Notes: generated from the sequence alone by a model not told the origin. A DNA stretch of 64,000 nt from Siderastrea siderea (GCA_964030785.1 OZ034971.1:32374304-32438303); one strand, 5' to 3'. Shown: positions 30,001 through 38,324, counted from the first letter of the stretch. A program made the numbers and translations.

Positions 30001-33000
30001 TACTTATGCGTTATTCATCATCATTTTCAAACCACTGGCAGTTGGGCAGCCAAAATTGGCAAGATCCAAGTTCAACTGAAAAAGATTTTGATATGTTTTA
30101 TTGGACAGAGTGCCGTTGCCATGGCACAGTCGTTAGATTTTTTTCCATCATTTGTCTCTAGAAAACTCAGAAAAATGCTGGCCTGTTGACACTGGTCTCG
30201 TGACATTTTGACAAAGAGATCTTCTGTAATTCTTTGTTTTGCATTTTAACGTTTTCTGAACATGTCCTCTGTCAGATTTCAATTTTTGTTTGCAGGCGAG
30301 TTACGCGTGTTCTGAACTATTATTCTACCGAATTTCATGAAATTCTAACGAGCGGTTCTTTAGAAATCAGTGCATTTCTACGAAACCATACAGTCACAAT
30401 TTTCTGGTTAACTGCGCATATGTGTTGCATTTGAGAGGGTTCTAGATCCATACAAGCAATCTTAGAAAGGCAATAGTATTACCTTTAATACATTGAAAAA
30501 CAAACGTTTTTCAGACATAACAAACTGTTTGATTGTTAAGACAGAAAAAAAAAACGCTTGCACAATCTTCACTGAACAAAACGAAATGATCGCTGTACAG
30601 GTGCCATGTTTGTTTTTCTTAAAACTTAGTGCGTGCGCTAATTCGCGTCAGCAGTACAAATTGTAGAGCGCGCGCAAACTGTGTTCAGACACCTTAAAAC
30701 AGACGTCAGAAGATCTTCGCATGCCCATGTGCAGTTGTGTTTCAGAAAAGATAACTACCCGGCAAAGTTATGTTACAAAATGGATGGTAAACAGATCAGC
30801 GTGGACTATTGAGTTATGGATGTACTTGGGAGGTTGGCTTAGCACTCAATTAAGAAGCTAGAGATGCTTTTGGCTATCGCCTCAAATGACTCTTACACTT
30901 CTTTCGTGCTTACAAGCAACCTGCCACATGCATCCATAACTCAATAGTGCATGCTGATCCGTTTACCATTTGGTAAAGAGAGCTAAATATTTTTTGAGAG
31001 ATAAATGCGTGCTTCGTGTCACCATAAGTCAATTAATTCACTTAATTGTGCACCCATTACCAACCAAATCCATGCACAGCTAACCTGAAACCATTTGTTC
31101 ATTTTAAGCGCTGTCAGGACCTGTCATTTTATTATGTTACTTCACCTGTTAATATTTTTGTTTGCTGAATTTTTATCTCTTCACTTTCAGGGTTTTCTTT
31201 GGTGTGCAAATTGGAAATTAAAGTAGATCCAGAAAAACCCGCAAAACATACACATGTGACAGAGGGTCAGATACGGGCAGCCTTGAGGAAAAAATGCTAC
31301 GACTTGGCCTTCTTGGCAAAAAATCCAGATTACCACAAAGGTATCTTAAGGCTTATATTAATAATTTTGTGATCCTATAAAGATTCTTTTCTTTGATCAG
31401 TGTGGAATATTAATTTTTGGAATATACATTTTTAATCCAAGGGCTCCTGTGAGCCAAAAAGTGAATGCATGATGCAGCTTTGCATGCACATCTGCATGAG
31501 CTACAAAAAAATTGGACACCTTGGTAACAACAAATGTGACTGAAATTTGGCAGGGCAAAACAGCTGTTACCTCCTCTTTTTTATCCCTTATTGTATCACT
31601 TGTGAAAAGACTTGAGTCATCTTATAAATTTTGTGGTATAGATCGACAAATTTCTCAATATTCTAGTTTCCGAAAGAAAGTGAGATCTGCAACAATCTGA
31701 AAAGTGCATACGCACAAAAGATGGCTTCATGATTGATCCTTATGGAAGATGAAAACATGACAGATCAAATATCAAATTATCCTTTTCTTATTCCCTCCAC
31801 AGAAAAATACCAGCAAAGGAAGCTCACGGGCAAAACTCAGGGACAGTCAGCGGTTTGAAGTTAATTGCATCATGCAATAATTTGTTGAAACTCTTGAACA
31901 TAAGAAAATTAACTAAGAGCTTGAAGGTTATAATTTACAAGCTGTTTAAAATATGTTCGATAGCACAGTTATAAGTTTAATTCCAGCATCTTAAGTGATT
32001 TATTATTGTAAACTATTGGATGAATTAATGCATGGGGTTTTCAGCTAGAGAGCTGGGTTTCTTACTATATTACTCAGTACCTCTTTTAATGGGGAGGCAT
32101 CCTGTGGATTATTTTGAGCATCAACTGTGCTTTAATGCTTGTGGGTTGTATTTACCGCCTACAATCCACTGTATACCAAGGATTTACTGAGGCTTTTTTT
32201 GTGCCAAAGGTCCAGGGCATTATGGTAAGACATCATATGTCGTCAATTTTTTTCCTTTTTATCAAGTGAATGTGGAAGCAATGAAAGAGTGTTGTTCAAG
32301 ACAGTGTTCTGAGTTTATAACAGGAATTTGAAAGAATTACTAGCTTGCAAAGCAATAAGCATAAGCTTCCTTCATTTTTGCCCCTGTAGAGTAAGTCAAA
32401 ACTAAAGCTCAACAATTCAATCTAAGTTCATATTGTATCATTATAGGAGAATCCTTTTTGTGCAGTAGACTGTTTTTTTCTGAAGGTTTAAATTGCAATC
32501 CATGTGGTTGATAACCACTGTAATTTCTTGCCCCTTTAAATAGTGGGTAATATATAATCTATACAATAATGGATGCATGTATATACCTGTGAATTAAAGC
32601 AACTGTTTGTTTTCGTTTGTTAATGTTTCTTGCAGTGGCTACAGCTAGTAACTCTTTCTCTTTTGAGAGCTGAGCTGCAACTGTAAAAAACAGCTGCTTT
32701 CAAAAATGCAAGTTAGTCAGTTAGTTGTCGTATTTGAACTGCCAACGTGATTAATGAGTGCTGCAAAACAGTGCATTTACATACATTATTGAAATTTAAG
32801 TCTATTTAAAGTATGGGTTAAGTGATTTTTAAGATCCCTCCAGTTCTGCATTCTAAGTACATTTAAAGGATTTTAAAAGTATATTACAAGAACATTTAAC
32901 TGCTGTGATTTAAGTATGCGGCCCATATTTATTTGCTGCAGGTGCGGCCTCTGGCAGCCGGTTCTGTAATTTAAAGGTGCATGAAGTCATATTGAGAACT

Positions 33001-35593
33001 TTTTAAAGTGCACTTTAAGTTGTTATTTTAAGTGTATTTTAAGTATGTTTTAAGTACATTTTAAGCAGGATTTAAGTGTTTAAACAGTTTGGTTTCAGCA
33101 CAACTTAAGAGTTTCAAAAGTATTTTTTAAGTCCTTCAAACGAGTGTTTCAAGTACTGTAATTAAAGTACGATTTAAGAATCATTTTAAGCCTAATAAAA
33201 GTACTATTTAAGTACATTTTACGTCTGTTGTTTTAAGTACATTTTAAGTATTGTTTAAGTACAGTGTATTTTTGTAAGGGAAGTCGCTAGGAATTTCTCA
33301 ACTAATTTACTCGGCCTCAATGCTCTCTGTTCCGGAGTCAATCATTCAGCAAGTCCAAAGTAAACTTTTCGCATTTTTGTGGAAAAACAAAAAGGATAAG
33401 ATCAAACGTGAGGTGCTCTATTTGCCACTGTCAAAAGGAGGCTTAAAGTTACCATGCTTTGGTACAATGGTAAAAGCGTTACGATTAAGTTGGATCAGCA
33501 GATTCTTACTCGGGTCAGATGAATCATGGAAAGCAATTCCAAAATCTTACTTTACCAAACTTGGCGGGCTTCCCTTCATTCTAAAATGCAACTACAACAC
33601 GAAAAAACTTAGCGAAAAATTACCCACTTTCTATAGAGAGCTGCTAGACTATTTCGCTGATCTGCGAAATAATTTCGAGTATATGCACCAAAAAACGTTT
33701 ATTCTGTGGAATAATAAGGACATAACCATTGAAGGAAAATCTATCTACTGGAAAGCTTGGTTTGATAAAGATATTCACTTTGTCCAAGATCTTCTAAACA
33801 AGAACGGCAATTTCCTCTCGCTATCTGAACTCAACGACAAATACAAACTGAAAACCAATTTTTTGAGATATCAGCAAATCATCTCCGCAATACCAGTATA
33901 TATACGAAATGAGGCTTCGCAATCTCTCATTACACGACGACTTTCTGAACAGGATGATAATTTGTTTCAGCTTTCAAAAGACAAAGTGTTAATCCTTCCC
34001 AAAATGCGATGCAAGGACTACTAACAATTATTCCTAGAAAAAAAAGACAAGTTACCAACCGCAAGAAAAACATGGTCAGAAAAAAATGAAGTGATTGCAG
34101 ACAATTGGGAAAAAAGTACAAATAATATATACAAAACAACTAAAGATAACAAGCTGAAACAGTTCTCATTCAAACTTTTGCACCGTATTCTCATCACCAA
34201 AAAAGAACTTCAACGCTATGGAATTGTCAGTAATAGTGAATGCGTGGAGTGTCACGAACCAGACTCCCTTGAACATACCTTCATGGAATGCACATCCTCT
34301 CTTAAACTATATGAAGACATTTTAAATTGGTTTAATGCACAACACCACACGAACATCAACCCCACTGTCGCTCAGATATTATTGAACTTCTGTCAGTTAT
34401 CACCTGTGTCAAATTCACTTCTTTTCAGAAAAATCTCATTGCTCCTACAGCATGTGAAGCAATATATTTATGCAAACAAATCATTGAATAAGAATTTGGA
34501 CAGGGCAGAATGCATCTCAAAACTTGACAGAACATGGAAAATCAACAAGATAGTCTAAAACGATTTGATTGTGCTTTCCCCAGCCTTCGCTCCAATATTA
34601 TTTACTTAATTATTTAGTTACATATCCTTATTGCTTTATCGTAATTAGTTATGGCACTTTGTTAAACTACTACTAATACTTTAACTCCACTGTATTTTAT
34701 TGTGTATTTTTTTTGTTTGCAATAAAGTCTATTTAAAAAAAAAAAAAAAAAAAAGGATAAGTGGGTCATGGAAAGCTTGCTGTTGTTCATGTCACACCAC
34801 AAATGCACAAGTGGGCTTCGGTCGGTTCCACTTGAAGTGGCGTTAGCAAATAACACTGAATAGGATGTCACACCAGAAACGTTACCTCAGCCTCAAAAAG
34901 ATTTGTCAGTGAAAAATGATTATTGACAAATTGTGGGTTTCATCGATCCGCTATTACGATGTGAACGCATGTACAATTATTTTGTATACCTTTGGACTTT
35001 TGGTATTAGGCGATGCAATGCTAGTTAGCAAAGTTGTGCTTCGTTCAAATTCGGTTATGCACAGCATAAAAAAGATAATTTTTTACTTTGATTTAGAGAT
35101 TAAAGTTCGAACCGCACTCGATTGCTGGGGTACCTGCGGTAAATTATACCCGCTCACATCGTCTTTCGCGAGACAGTTTGGCCCCAGCTATGCTCGATTA
35201 TTTTGCCAGTTCCATCTTTTTTCGTCTGAACTTTATGGTTTTCTTTGTCTGTTGATTTTTTTATTTTTAGAAGAGCACACCGCTAAAGAAGATCTGTTAA
35301 AAACAGACACCTGAAACTGCAATATTTGACTTCGTCAACTCACTGTAAAATGTCTGGCATGAAACCAAAGCACTTCCCGCGAAAAAAAGAACCAGGGATT
35401 TAATAGATTAGACTGGTCTGTGTTGCTACTCTCTGCCTTCAAATAATAACGCAGAATCAAACAACAATAGCATTTTGCGGCTATTACCTTTAAAATCTGC
35501 CTCCACTGGGTCGAACAGCACATGGCCGGTTACTTTGTTCCTAGTTCCTTCGAACAGCAATTTTCCTATCCACGCATCGAATACGTCATTCAT
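32..35593 (-). CDS. Small two-exon hypothetical gene, split near its stop by the LINE
   Basis: Candidate exon 1 is 35593-35488 (starting MNDVFDAWIGKLLFEG), with donor GTAATA. Exon 2 starts at 34885 after an AG acceptor and reads VSGVTSYSVLFANATSS, then LVHLWCDMNNSKLSMTHL up to the LINE target duplication at 34756. Across the LINE the frame continues into the left flank and reaches TGA at 34-32. Splice phases agree (phase 1). The product would be about 80 aa of unknown function. An upstream minus-strand open frame (35860-35672) may be a further part separated by a frameshift. The family was not recognised; this is a tentative gene model. Confidence 0.35.
120..1014 (+). pseudogene. LINE ORF1 protein, frameshifted
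   Basis: ORF1 of the LINE would encode the RNA-binding chaperone that packages the element RNA. The first part (120-539) is charged and has a long coiled coil at about residues 55-125, rich in K, E and L. The second part (625-1014, another frame, open from about 500) resembles the RNA-binding and C-terminal domains of L1 ORF1 proteins (Transposase_22 type), with a segment reading LEQYTRKNSLEI followed by an SHRIRRK motif. The two parts are joined through a run of A residues near 489, where one base change shifts the frame. It ends at a TAA at 1012-1014, about 350 bases before ORF2. Confidence 0.7.
1360..3774 (+). pseudogene. LINE ORF2, endonuclease and reverse transcriptase part
   Basis: This is the N-terminal two thirds of the LINE ORF2. 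The apurinic-like endonuclease shows LSLNVRGL, CLQETY, a GDWNVTL motif near 1793 and a later SNAPDHKAI. A conserved acidic position in the SRIDFFL-type motif reads N here (near 1980). The reverse transcriptase (about 2730-3774) shows KNNKTPG-type, GFIKGRYIGQN, FLDFKKAFDS, GVRQGCPLSP and the catalytic FADD box near 3433. The frame is broken by a shift near 1622, a TGA at 2360-2362, a shift near 2560 and a TAA at 2731-2733. The coding frame stops being LINE sequence at 3774, where the CACTA-like element begins. Confidence 0.85.
3775..4235. repeat. Left terminal and subterminal repeats of the CACTA-like element
   Basis: The first 460 bases contain many copies of TTTAAGTAC or its reverse complement and variants (TACTTAA, TTTAAGTCC, TTTAAGAAC), in both orientations. 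Arrays of short subterminal motifs are the usual transposase-binding sites of CACTA elements; that role is inferred here. The same motif dominates the other end (32850-33280). Confidence 0.8.
4240..6150. other. Left arm of the CACTA-like element, no coding sequence seen
   Basis: Between the subterminal repeats and the tandem repeat at 6154 no convincing exon was found. Short open frames, for example at 4512-4892, lack protein-like composition and recognisable motifs. The last exon or the 3' UTR of the transposase gene could lie here. Confidence 0.4.
6154..6527. repeat. Two tandem copies of a roughly 186-bp unit
   Basis: The segment starting GAACAAGAAAAGCCCCAGGG at 6154 is repeated from 6340. 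Both copies contain GCATTAGACCCCGCCGTT, TGTGTAGCG, TATTTGTTTGGCCGAGCGAAA and GGTCTGGGGCAAGTGACCACC. The second copy has a run of C followed by G at 6386-6407. The minus-strand open frames here are a by-product of the repeat. Confidence 0.85.
6580..18034 (-). CDS. CACTA/EnSpm-like (Tnp2-type) transposase, 10 exons, one frameshift
   Basis: Exons on the minus strand are 18034-17854, 17367-16516, 15414-15173, 14656-14544, 14235-13907, 13379-13109, 12167-11970, 11053-10896, 9987-9872 and 7072-6629. Nine introns have GT/AG ends and phases that agree. The product is about 970 aa. The N-terminal 340 residues are acidic with a Cys motif (FYCPSSACKAYIG, then CNMCMGE). The catalytic half shows DGVRVVKS with WPVYLVINELPPSER, LDMTADAPARSMWL with CGKCKEPG, VVDWMHCVCEGVV, and YNVHQLLHL, GPLW, FEDFNG and HGTQ. 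These match the DDE core of animal Tnp2-like transposases. One extra A in the run at 15365-15374 breaks the frame in exon 3. The last exon is uncertain: read-through from exon 10 reaches a stop at 6582. The start at 18034 could instead be 18073. Confidence 0.82.
7697..9831. mobile_element. TA-flanked (Tc1/mariner-like) non-autonomous element in a transposase intron
   Basis: The left end CAGTACAGGTCAAAGGTAAG is repeated inverted at the right end (up to 9831), with homology over about 30 bases including TACAGTCTC. TA dinucleotides flank both ends (7695-7696, 9832-9833). It lies in the intron between exons 9 and 10 of the CACTA-like transposase and holds a hAT-like element at 7786-9005. No transposase was seen in it. 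Confidence 0.75.
7786..9005. mobile_element. hAT-like non-autonomous element, 1.22 kb
   Basis: A perfect 15-bp terminal inverted repeat (CAGGGTTCGACATCT) bounds the element, flanked on both sides by CTCGAG (7780-7785, 9006-9011), a possible 6-bp target duplication. Since CTCGAG is itself a palindrome, it could also be part of a longer inverted repeat. Internal subterminal sequences near both ends contain GGGCGA/TCGCCC-type motifs. No coding sequence was recognised. Confidence 0.72.
11141..11398. mobile_element. MITE with CTATAACAAAATTC termini
   Basis: The 14-bp sequence CTATAACAAAATTC at 11141 recurs inverted ending at 11398. The element lies in a transposase intron just right of a (TAA)n microsatellite (about 11111-11134). 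Its interior contains repeats of GGACAGT and ACGCGTCA. Confidence 0.65.
11408..11556. repeat. 149-bp near-perfect palindrome (foldback element)
   Basis: ATTGGTAACAGGACT at the left is matched by AGTCCTATTACCAAT at the right, and pairing continues inward through CCAATTCGGTCTGTAATCAT, GTGATTAA and ATCGGAC to a short CG-rich loop (GCTACGCGG). It would form a long hairpin. The symmetry suggests a mobile foldback unit. Confidence 0.8.
11665..11883. mobile_element. hAT-like MITE with 5-bp duplication
   Basis: The ends are CAGGGCTTGAAAAA and TTTTTCGAGCCCTG in inverted orientation. CATAA flanks it on both sides (11660-11664, 11884-11888). The interior has several TTGCCC/GGGCAA motifs in both directions. 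It is located in a transposase intron. Confidence 0.72.
12827..12876. repeat. 50-bp AT-rich hairpin
   Basis: CCATGAAGTAATTTGCTT at the left pairs with AAGCAAATTACTTCATGG at the right around an AT-only centre. It lies in the intron between transposase exons 6 and 7. No function is assigned. Confidence 0.7.
14657..16515. other. Intronic sequence of the transposase gene
   Basis: Apart from exon 3 (15414-15173), this stretch appears to be intron. No further protein-like exon or repeat structure was recognised. Confidence 0.45.
18035..18362. promoter_or_regulatory. Shared intergenic region between divergent transposase and BEN genes
   Basis: The inferred start codons of the minus-strand transposase (18034) and the plus-strand BEN gene (18363) are 328 bases apart. 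The interval is richer in CG dinucleotides than its surroundings. A bidirectional promoter is inferred from this arrangement; no TATA box was identified with confidence. Confidence 0.45.
18363..31858 (+). CDS. BEN-domain protein gene carried by the CACTA-like element, interrupted by BEL
   Basis: Eight exons: 18363-18414, 18661-18731 joined to 26684-26768, 27384-27479, 28057-28458, 28724-28833, 29440-29626, 31191-31340 and 31803-31858. All introns are GT/AG and phases agree; the coding sum is 1209 bases, 402 aa plus stop. The N-terminus (residues 17-70) reads like a small chromatin-reader-type domain (LVKYIRDG, then ALWTPNRVYYPAVVV). A very basic, Lys-rich stretch and a short coiled coil follow. 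Exons 6-7 form a BEN domain, a DNA-binding fold: VEIATGVWIDKIVLNACV, SRSKVALKLLNKFYP, GQIRAALRKKCYDLA. The BEL element splits exon 2 in frame. No other inactivating change was seen. The product is probably nuclear and DNA-binding; a role in transposition is inference. Confidence 0.8.
18732..19500 (+). repeat. 5' LTR of the BEL/Pao element
   Basis: 769 bp, starting TGTAATGACC and ending CCGCCGCTACA. It contains GGGAATAAAAGAATTG near its right end, a plausible poly(A) signal region. Confidence 0.95.
19572..25793 (+). pseudogene. BEL/Pao gag-pol polyprotein with one in-frame stop
   Basis: One frame runs 19572-25793, interrupted only by TGA at 23079-23081. Order of parts: a charged N-terminal region with coiled coils (to about residue 330); a gag-like DUF1759 region from about 345; zinc knuckles (CLLCQRNHSLEEC near 580, CFGCLEKGHLSKSC near 615); an aspartic protease with LLDNASDTTF near 705; reverse transcriptase from about 950, with FYVDDGL near 1150 just before the stop. 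After the stop come RNase H (FSDATNKGYG, WTDSKVILGY), the integrase zinc module (H-H-C-C, 24560-24720), the integrase core (CAVDYFGPW, SDQGTNF, GGVWERQ) and a C-terminal DUF5641-like part. The stop falls shortly after the YVDD box and would separate polymerase from RNase H and integrase. Confidence 0.93.
25755..25842 (+). repeat. 44-bp tandem duplication at the 3' end of BEL pol
   Basis: The unit starting GAACAAGAACCGGGGTGTAT occurs at 25755 and again at 25799, differing at one base. The first copy contains the last codons and the stop codon of pol; the second lies in the 3' untranslated part. Confidence 0.9.
25910..26678 (+). repeat. 3' LTR of the BEL/Pao element
   Basis: 769 bp, same termini as the 5' LTR. 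Differences seen by eye are a C for T in GATTCCACGCC, an A for C in AAGTCGACATT and a C for T in GTCATCGG. Confidence 0.95.
30778..30976. mobile_element. Foldback/MITE in a BEN-gene intron
   Basis: ATGGTAAACAGATCAGC followed by ACTATTGAGTTATGGATG on the left recurs inverted on the right (CATCCATAACTCAATAGT, then GCTGATCCGTTTACCAT). The arms are about 55 bp and imperfect. It lies in the intron between exons 6 and 7 of the BEN gene. Confidence 0.7.
31859..32849. other. Right arm of the CACTA-like element downstream of the BEN gene
   Basis: Apart from the duplicated exon fragment at 32045-32300, no coding sequence was recognised between the BEN stop codon and the subterminal repeats. Confidence 0.4.
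32045..32300 (+). pseudogene. Inverted, partial copy of transposase exon 7
   Basis: The plus strand here matches the minus strand of about 12150-11890: shared words include TATTACTCAGTACCTCTTTT, GATGGGGAGG-like and CCTGTGGATTATTTTGAGCA, then the donor site and about 60 bases of the following intron. The copy has small deletions and stops and encodes only a fragment (MGRHPVDYFEH). It lies downstream of the BEN stop codon, close to the right end of the CACTA-like element. Confidence 0.8.
32850..33280. repeat. Right terminal and subterminal repeats of the CACTA-like element
   Basis: This segment is a dense array of ATTTTAAGTA and TTTAAGTAC units, often 10-15 bases apart, ending in GTAAGGG at 33280. 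It mirrors the left end and supports the element boundary. Confidence 0.82.
33283..34558 (+). pseudogene. LINE ORF2, C-terminal part after the insert
   Basis: This segment continues the ORF2 frame interrupted at 3774: GRTLLA on the left is followed by KSLGISQLIY on the right. It carries the region downstream of the reverse transcriptase, with the LPLSKGGLKLP motif common to this LINE group, and a C-terminal cysteine/histidine knuckle (C-x2-C, then H and C, near 34229-34290). One in-frame TAA is at 34022-34024. The ORF ends at 34558 and is followed by a 3' UTR of about 170 bases, AATAAA and poly(A). Confidence 0.85.
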
Positions 35594-36242
35594 TTCTGGT
35601 GGTCATGAGTTTCACATTGAAGGTTTTTTTCTTTACTTCCTCCATGCCCAAGAACGCATTGAACTTGGCAGTCATACAGCGCACGAAAAACATGTCCTTT
35701 GTACAACCCCTCTTCTGACATTTTGGTACATCAGTCTGTAGTCGCAGTTGCGGCCGAAGATATTAAATAGGTAAAGAGGTCCGTTTGTTTTGTGACCTTT
35801 ATGAAGATCATTGAACAGTTTAGTTGTGTCAAGAATGCTTTGATTCACTAGTATAGACACTGCTGGCTAGAAATGCCGATAACAAGTGGACACTTATGGA
35901 GAGCAAAATGGCATGATTGCAATGCTTGTTATCAGGGTGTTGATTTTTTGTTGTTTTGCCCTTTACATATCAAATAACAAATCTTTCTTGACCTTGAATG
36001 TCACTACAGAAGTAAAGTTTACCCCAACCACTTGTGGCTGGCGCCAAACTAGTCAACTTCTTTTCCGCACATAAATTTGTGTTAAATTGCTTACAAGTTG
36101 ATCCCACAATGTTACTTAGCTTTTCCAGGCCAGCCCTAAGGCCTCTATGCCAAATTCGTCTTAGACGCTGCCGCCCATCGCCCAGAATGCCACAACACAT
36201 CCGGGACTTTCATCCGTGTCGCGCCAAAAATTGAAGCTAGAG

Positions 36243-37028
36243 ATGTCTCCTCCTGGCTCAGATGGTCACCACTGCACAGTAAGTCGATTTTATTACGCGA
36301 CAGTATCTGATATGTGGCCAAACCTTCAATTTTCCTTTAGGTTTACCGAATCTTTCATTTTGTAGCTAACGTTCAGTGACGACCAAGTTGCGGATTTCCT
36401 TGAAGAACTTGGGGCATATTTAGAGGGCCATCTCGCTCAATTTGACGCAGTAAGGAGACTATTATTGAGAAAAGGTCGAAAATGTTGTACTGATACACGG
36501 AAAAAGAACATACAAGCAGAAGTTTAAGTTATTATTTGACAAGTTGTGCTTTCCACATAACTGTGATATAACGAATGGCGGATAGCAGACTAAAAAAGGT
36601 TTTACCTCTGCTCTGGTTTTCAGGAGAGGCCGCAGTCGAATTACCTCGACCGATGGTAAGTACGCAGTAAATGATTTCGCCCTGAAAACTGCAGTTTTAA
36701 TCCACGTTTCTCGCAAAATAAATCACTGTATGATATAACTGTTACCCTCTACTAGGGATCGCATGGTGATTCTGGCTGTTCGCTTTTTAAGGGAACAGCC
36801 CACAGTTCAGGAAATTCTACAGGCTGGTAAGTATCATTTCGAGCTCACTGTCACAAATGTTATACTCTCGGTTTGTTCAGTAAACTTGCATCAAGCCACG
36901 GCCTCATTTCAAAAAATTGTTGTCGAGCGAAACGGACTTAATTAATCTTGTTCTTGTAAAATATTTTCTTCTTCATTTTCTTCTTCATAGGGCCACAGGG
37001 ACAAAATGCAGTGAACCAGAGCTCTTAG
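36243..37028 (+). CDS. Five-exon, 86-aa hypothetical protein
   Basis: Exons 36243-36278, 36366-36449, 36624-36655, 36756-36826 and 36991-37028 all have GT/AG introns and matching phases, summing to 261 bases including the TAG stop. AATAAA follows at 37049-37054. The protein has no signal peptide; the centre is predicted helical (FSDDQVADFLEELGAYLEGH, then RMVILAVRFLREQPTVQEIL). It is not recognised as part of any family. The spacing of short introns and the poly(A) signal support a real host gene or a small exapted one. Upstream exons cannot be excluded because the frame is open 5' of the chosen ATG. Confidence 0.55.
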
Positions 37029-37059
37029 CGAACTGTCTATAAGTAGAAAATAAATTTGT

Positions 37060-38324
37060 TGATTTATATTGTCTCCACTTGTTGTATATTTTGTCTCTTT
37101 CCCATTGAATTAATAAATTATCTTATTAGGACGGGGTAAGCGACTCAGTCACGCGACGCGCGCTTGCTAGCCTCGCGCCATGCAGAGCAGACCTTCGAAG
37201 TATAATTTTTGCGAACTCTATTTTTACGTGGGGCGAGTTGAGTCCAGCGCGATCAGCGAACGATATTTTTATGAAGGGTGGTTTGAGATCAGCGCGAGCA
37301 GCAAATTTCGTTTTTATAGAGGGTGAGTTGAGGTCAGTTTGAAGTTATATCTCTCCTTGAAAAACAAAACTAAGATAAAAATAACCTGTTCTGATGGGAA
37401 CGATCGCGATCTAGAAGAAGAATCTATTTCCGTGCAGTCTGGAGTTTAAAACCGAAAAGAAAAATTCGCTGTTCAGTTGTGACAAACCGCTTTCAACAAA
37501 TTATAGTAGAGCGCTATTTTCCAAGTTTTACACCTAAAGTTTGCTTCACGCTTCAAGCACTTGATTGACAGCAACTGCATTCTGTGAAGTTACTTACGTA
37601 TTCCCAAAGGTACATGTTTTGACTTATCATCACAGCCCACTTGTTCTGAGCGTGAAAATTATTGTGCCGCCCTTTGCAAAATCGAGCGCTGTTTGTACAT
37701 GTTGCGGAAGACAATAGCATTCTGGTCGGTACATGTTCTTCCTTTTATATCTACGCTGGTGATAACATTGGCGTTTAGTGTGTATGGTTAGTGCCAAGAG
37801 TAATCGCTCAAGGAGTCAACTAATTAACTCCTGCGAGGTGTGCCGGAAATCTCGTTATACAAAATTGTCTTAATTTTTGGGATGTCTTTTTTCTCTAAAT
37901 GATTGAATTTCAACTTTTTGTAATTTAGTTTAATTTTTTAATTTAGTTTAATTTGCTGGACTAGCCATTTTCTTCTGTTATGTTATATTAAGGTCAAGCC
38001 GTATTCACGGTTTCCTGGTAATACAGTCTACACATAATCCTGACAACCTAGCCTCCAACAAAGCCGTTTTTAGGGCTCATTACGTAATCCATTCCTCTAC
38101 GGGTTGCTTAAAGAGCTCCAGGGACGTCTGCGTTAGAGTCTAGAAACAACCGGCTGCAGGAATCATCCATGCATTAGAATGAAAGCGATTTCATATCGAT
38201 AGTTATCGATATCATTCTGTAGAGGAAATAACAAGACAGTGTAAATTAGCATATTTCATCTCTGTAAGAATGAAGAATGGAAACACTACCACCCCCATCA
38301 GCCTTGATTTAAGAGTTGAAAATG
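37060..38324. other. Intergenic stretch without recognised genes
   Basis: No convincing exon, repeat array or RNA gene was seen between the small gene and the Gypsy element. A CG-rich piece with direct similarity between GGCGAGTTGAGTCCAGCGCG and GGTGGTTTGAGATCAGCGCG lies at about 37230-37340. Confidence 0.4.

Larger units (their letters stand above)
3775..33280. mobile_element. Giant CACTA/EnSpm-like DNA transposon carrying a BEN-domain gene
   Basis: The borders are set by the interrupted LINE frame. The first bases are CCCTTATTATATAATG and the last bases are the inverse TAAGGG, with TACTTAAA near both ends, giving an imperfect terminal inverted repeat. The dinucleotide AA flanks both sides (3773-3774, 33281-33282) and would be a 2-bp target duplication, as expected for CACTA-type elements (2-3 bp). 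Two divergent genes start about 330 bp apart near the middle: a Tnp2-type transposase (minus) and a BEN-domain protein (plus). About 8 kb of the length is a later BEL insertion and about 2.1 kb a later TA-type element, so the original was near 19 kb. The termini are not canonical CACT(A/G), so the superfamily call rests mainly on the transposase. Confidence 0.8.
46..34755 (+). mobile_element. L1/Tx1-like non-LTR retrotransposon, split by a 29.5-kb insert
   Basis: About 5.2 kb of LINE sequence lies in two pieces, 46-3774 and 33283-34755. The 5' piece has ORF1 and the endonuclease and reverse transcriptase parts of ORF2; the 3' piece has the ORF2 C-terminus, an AATAAA at 34721-34726 and a poly(A) run ending at 34754. 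The 10-base word GATAAGTGGG occurs at 36-45 and again at 34756-34765, directly after the poly(A), and fits a target-site duplication of a full-length insertion. Joining 3774 to 33283 gives a continuous ORF2 reading frame. Multiple stops and frameshifts show the copy is dead. The assignment to the L1/Tx1 group rests on ORF organisation and motifs and was not tested by phylogeny. Confidence 0.88.
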
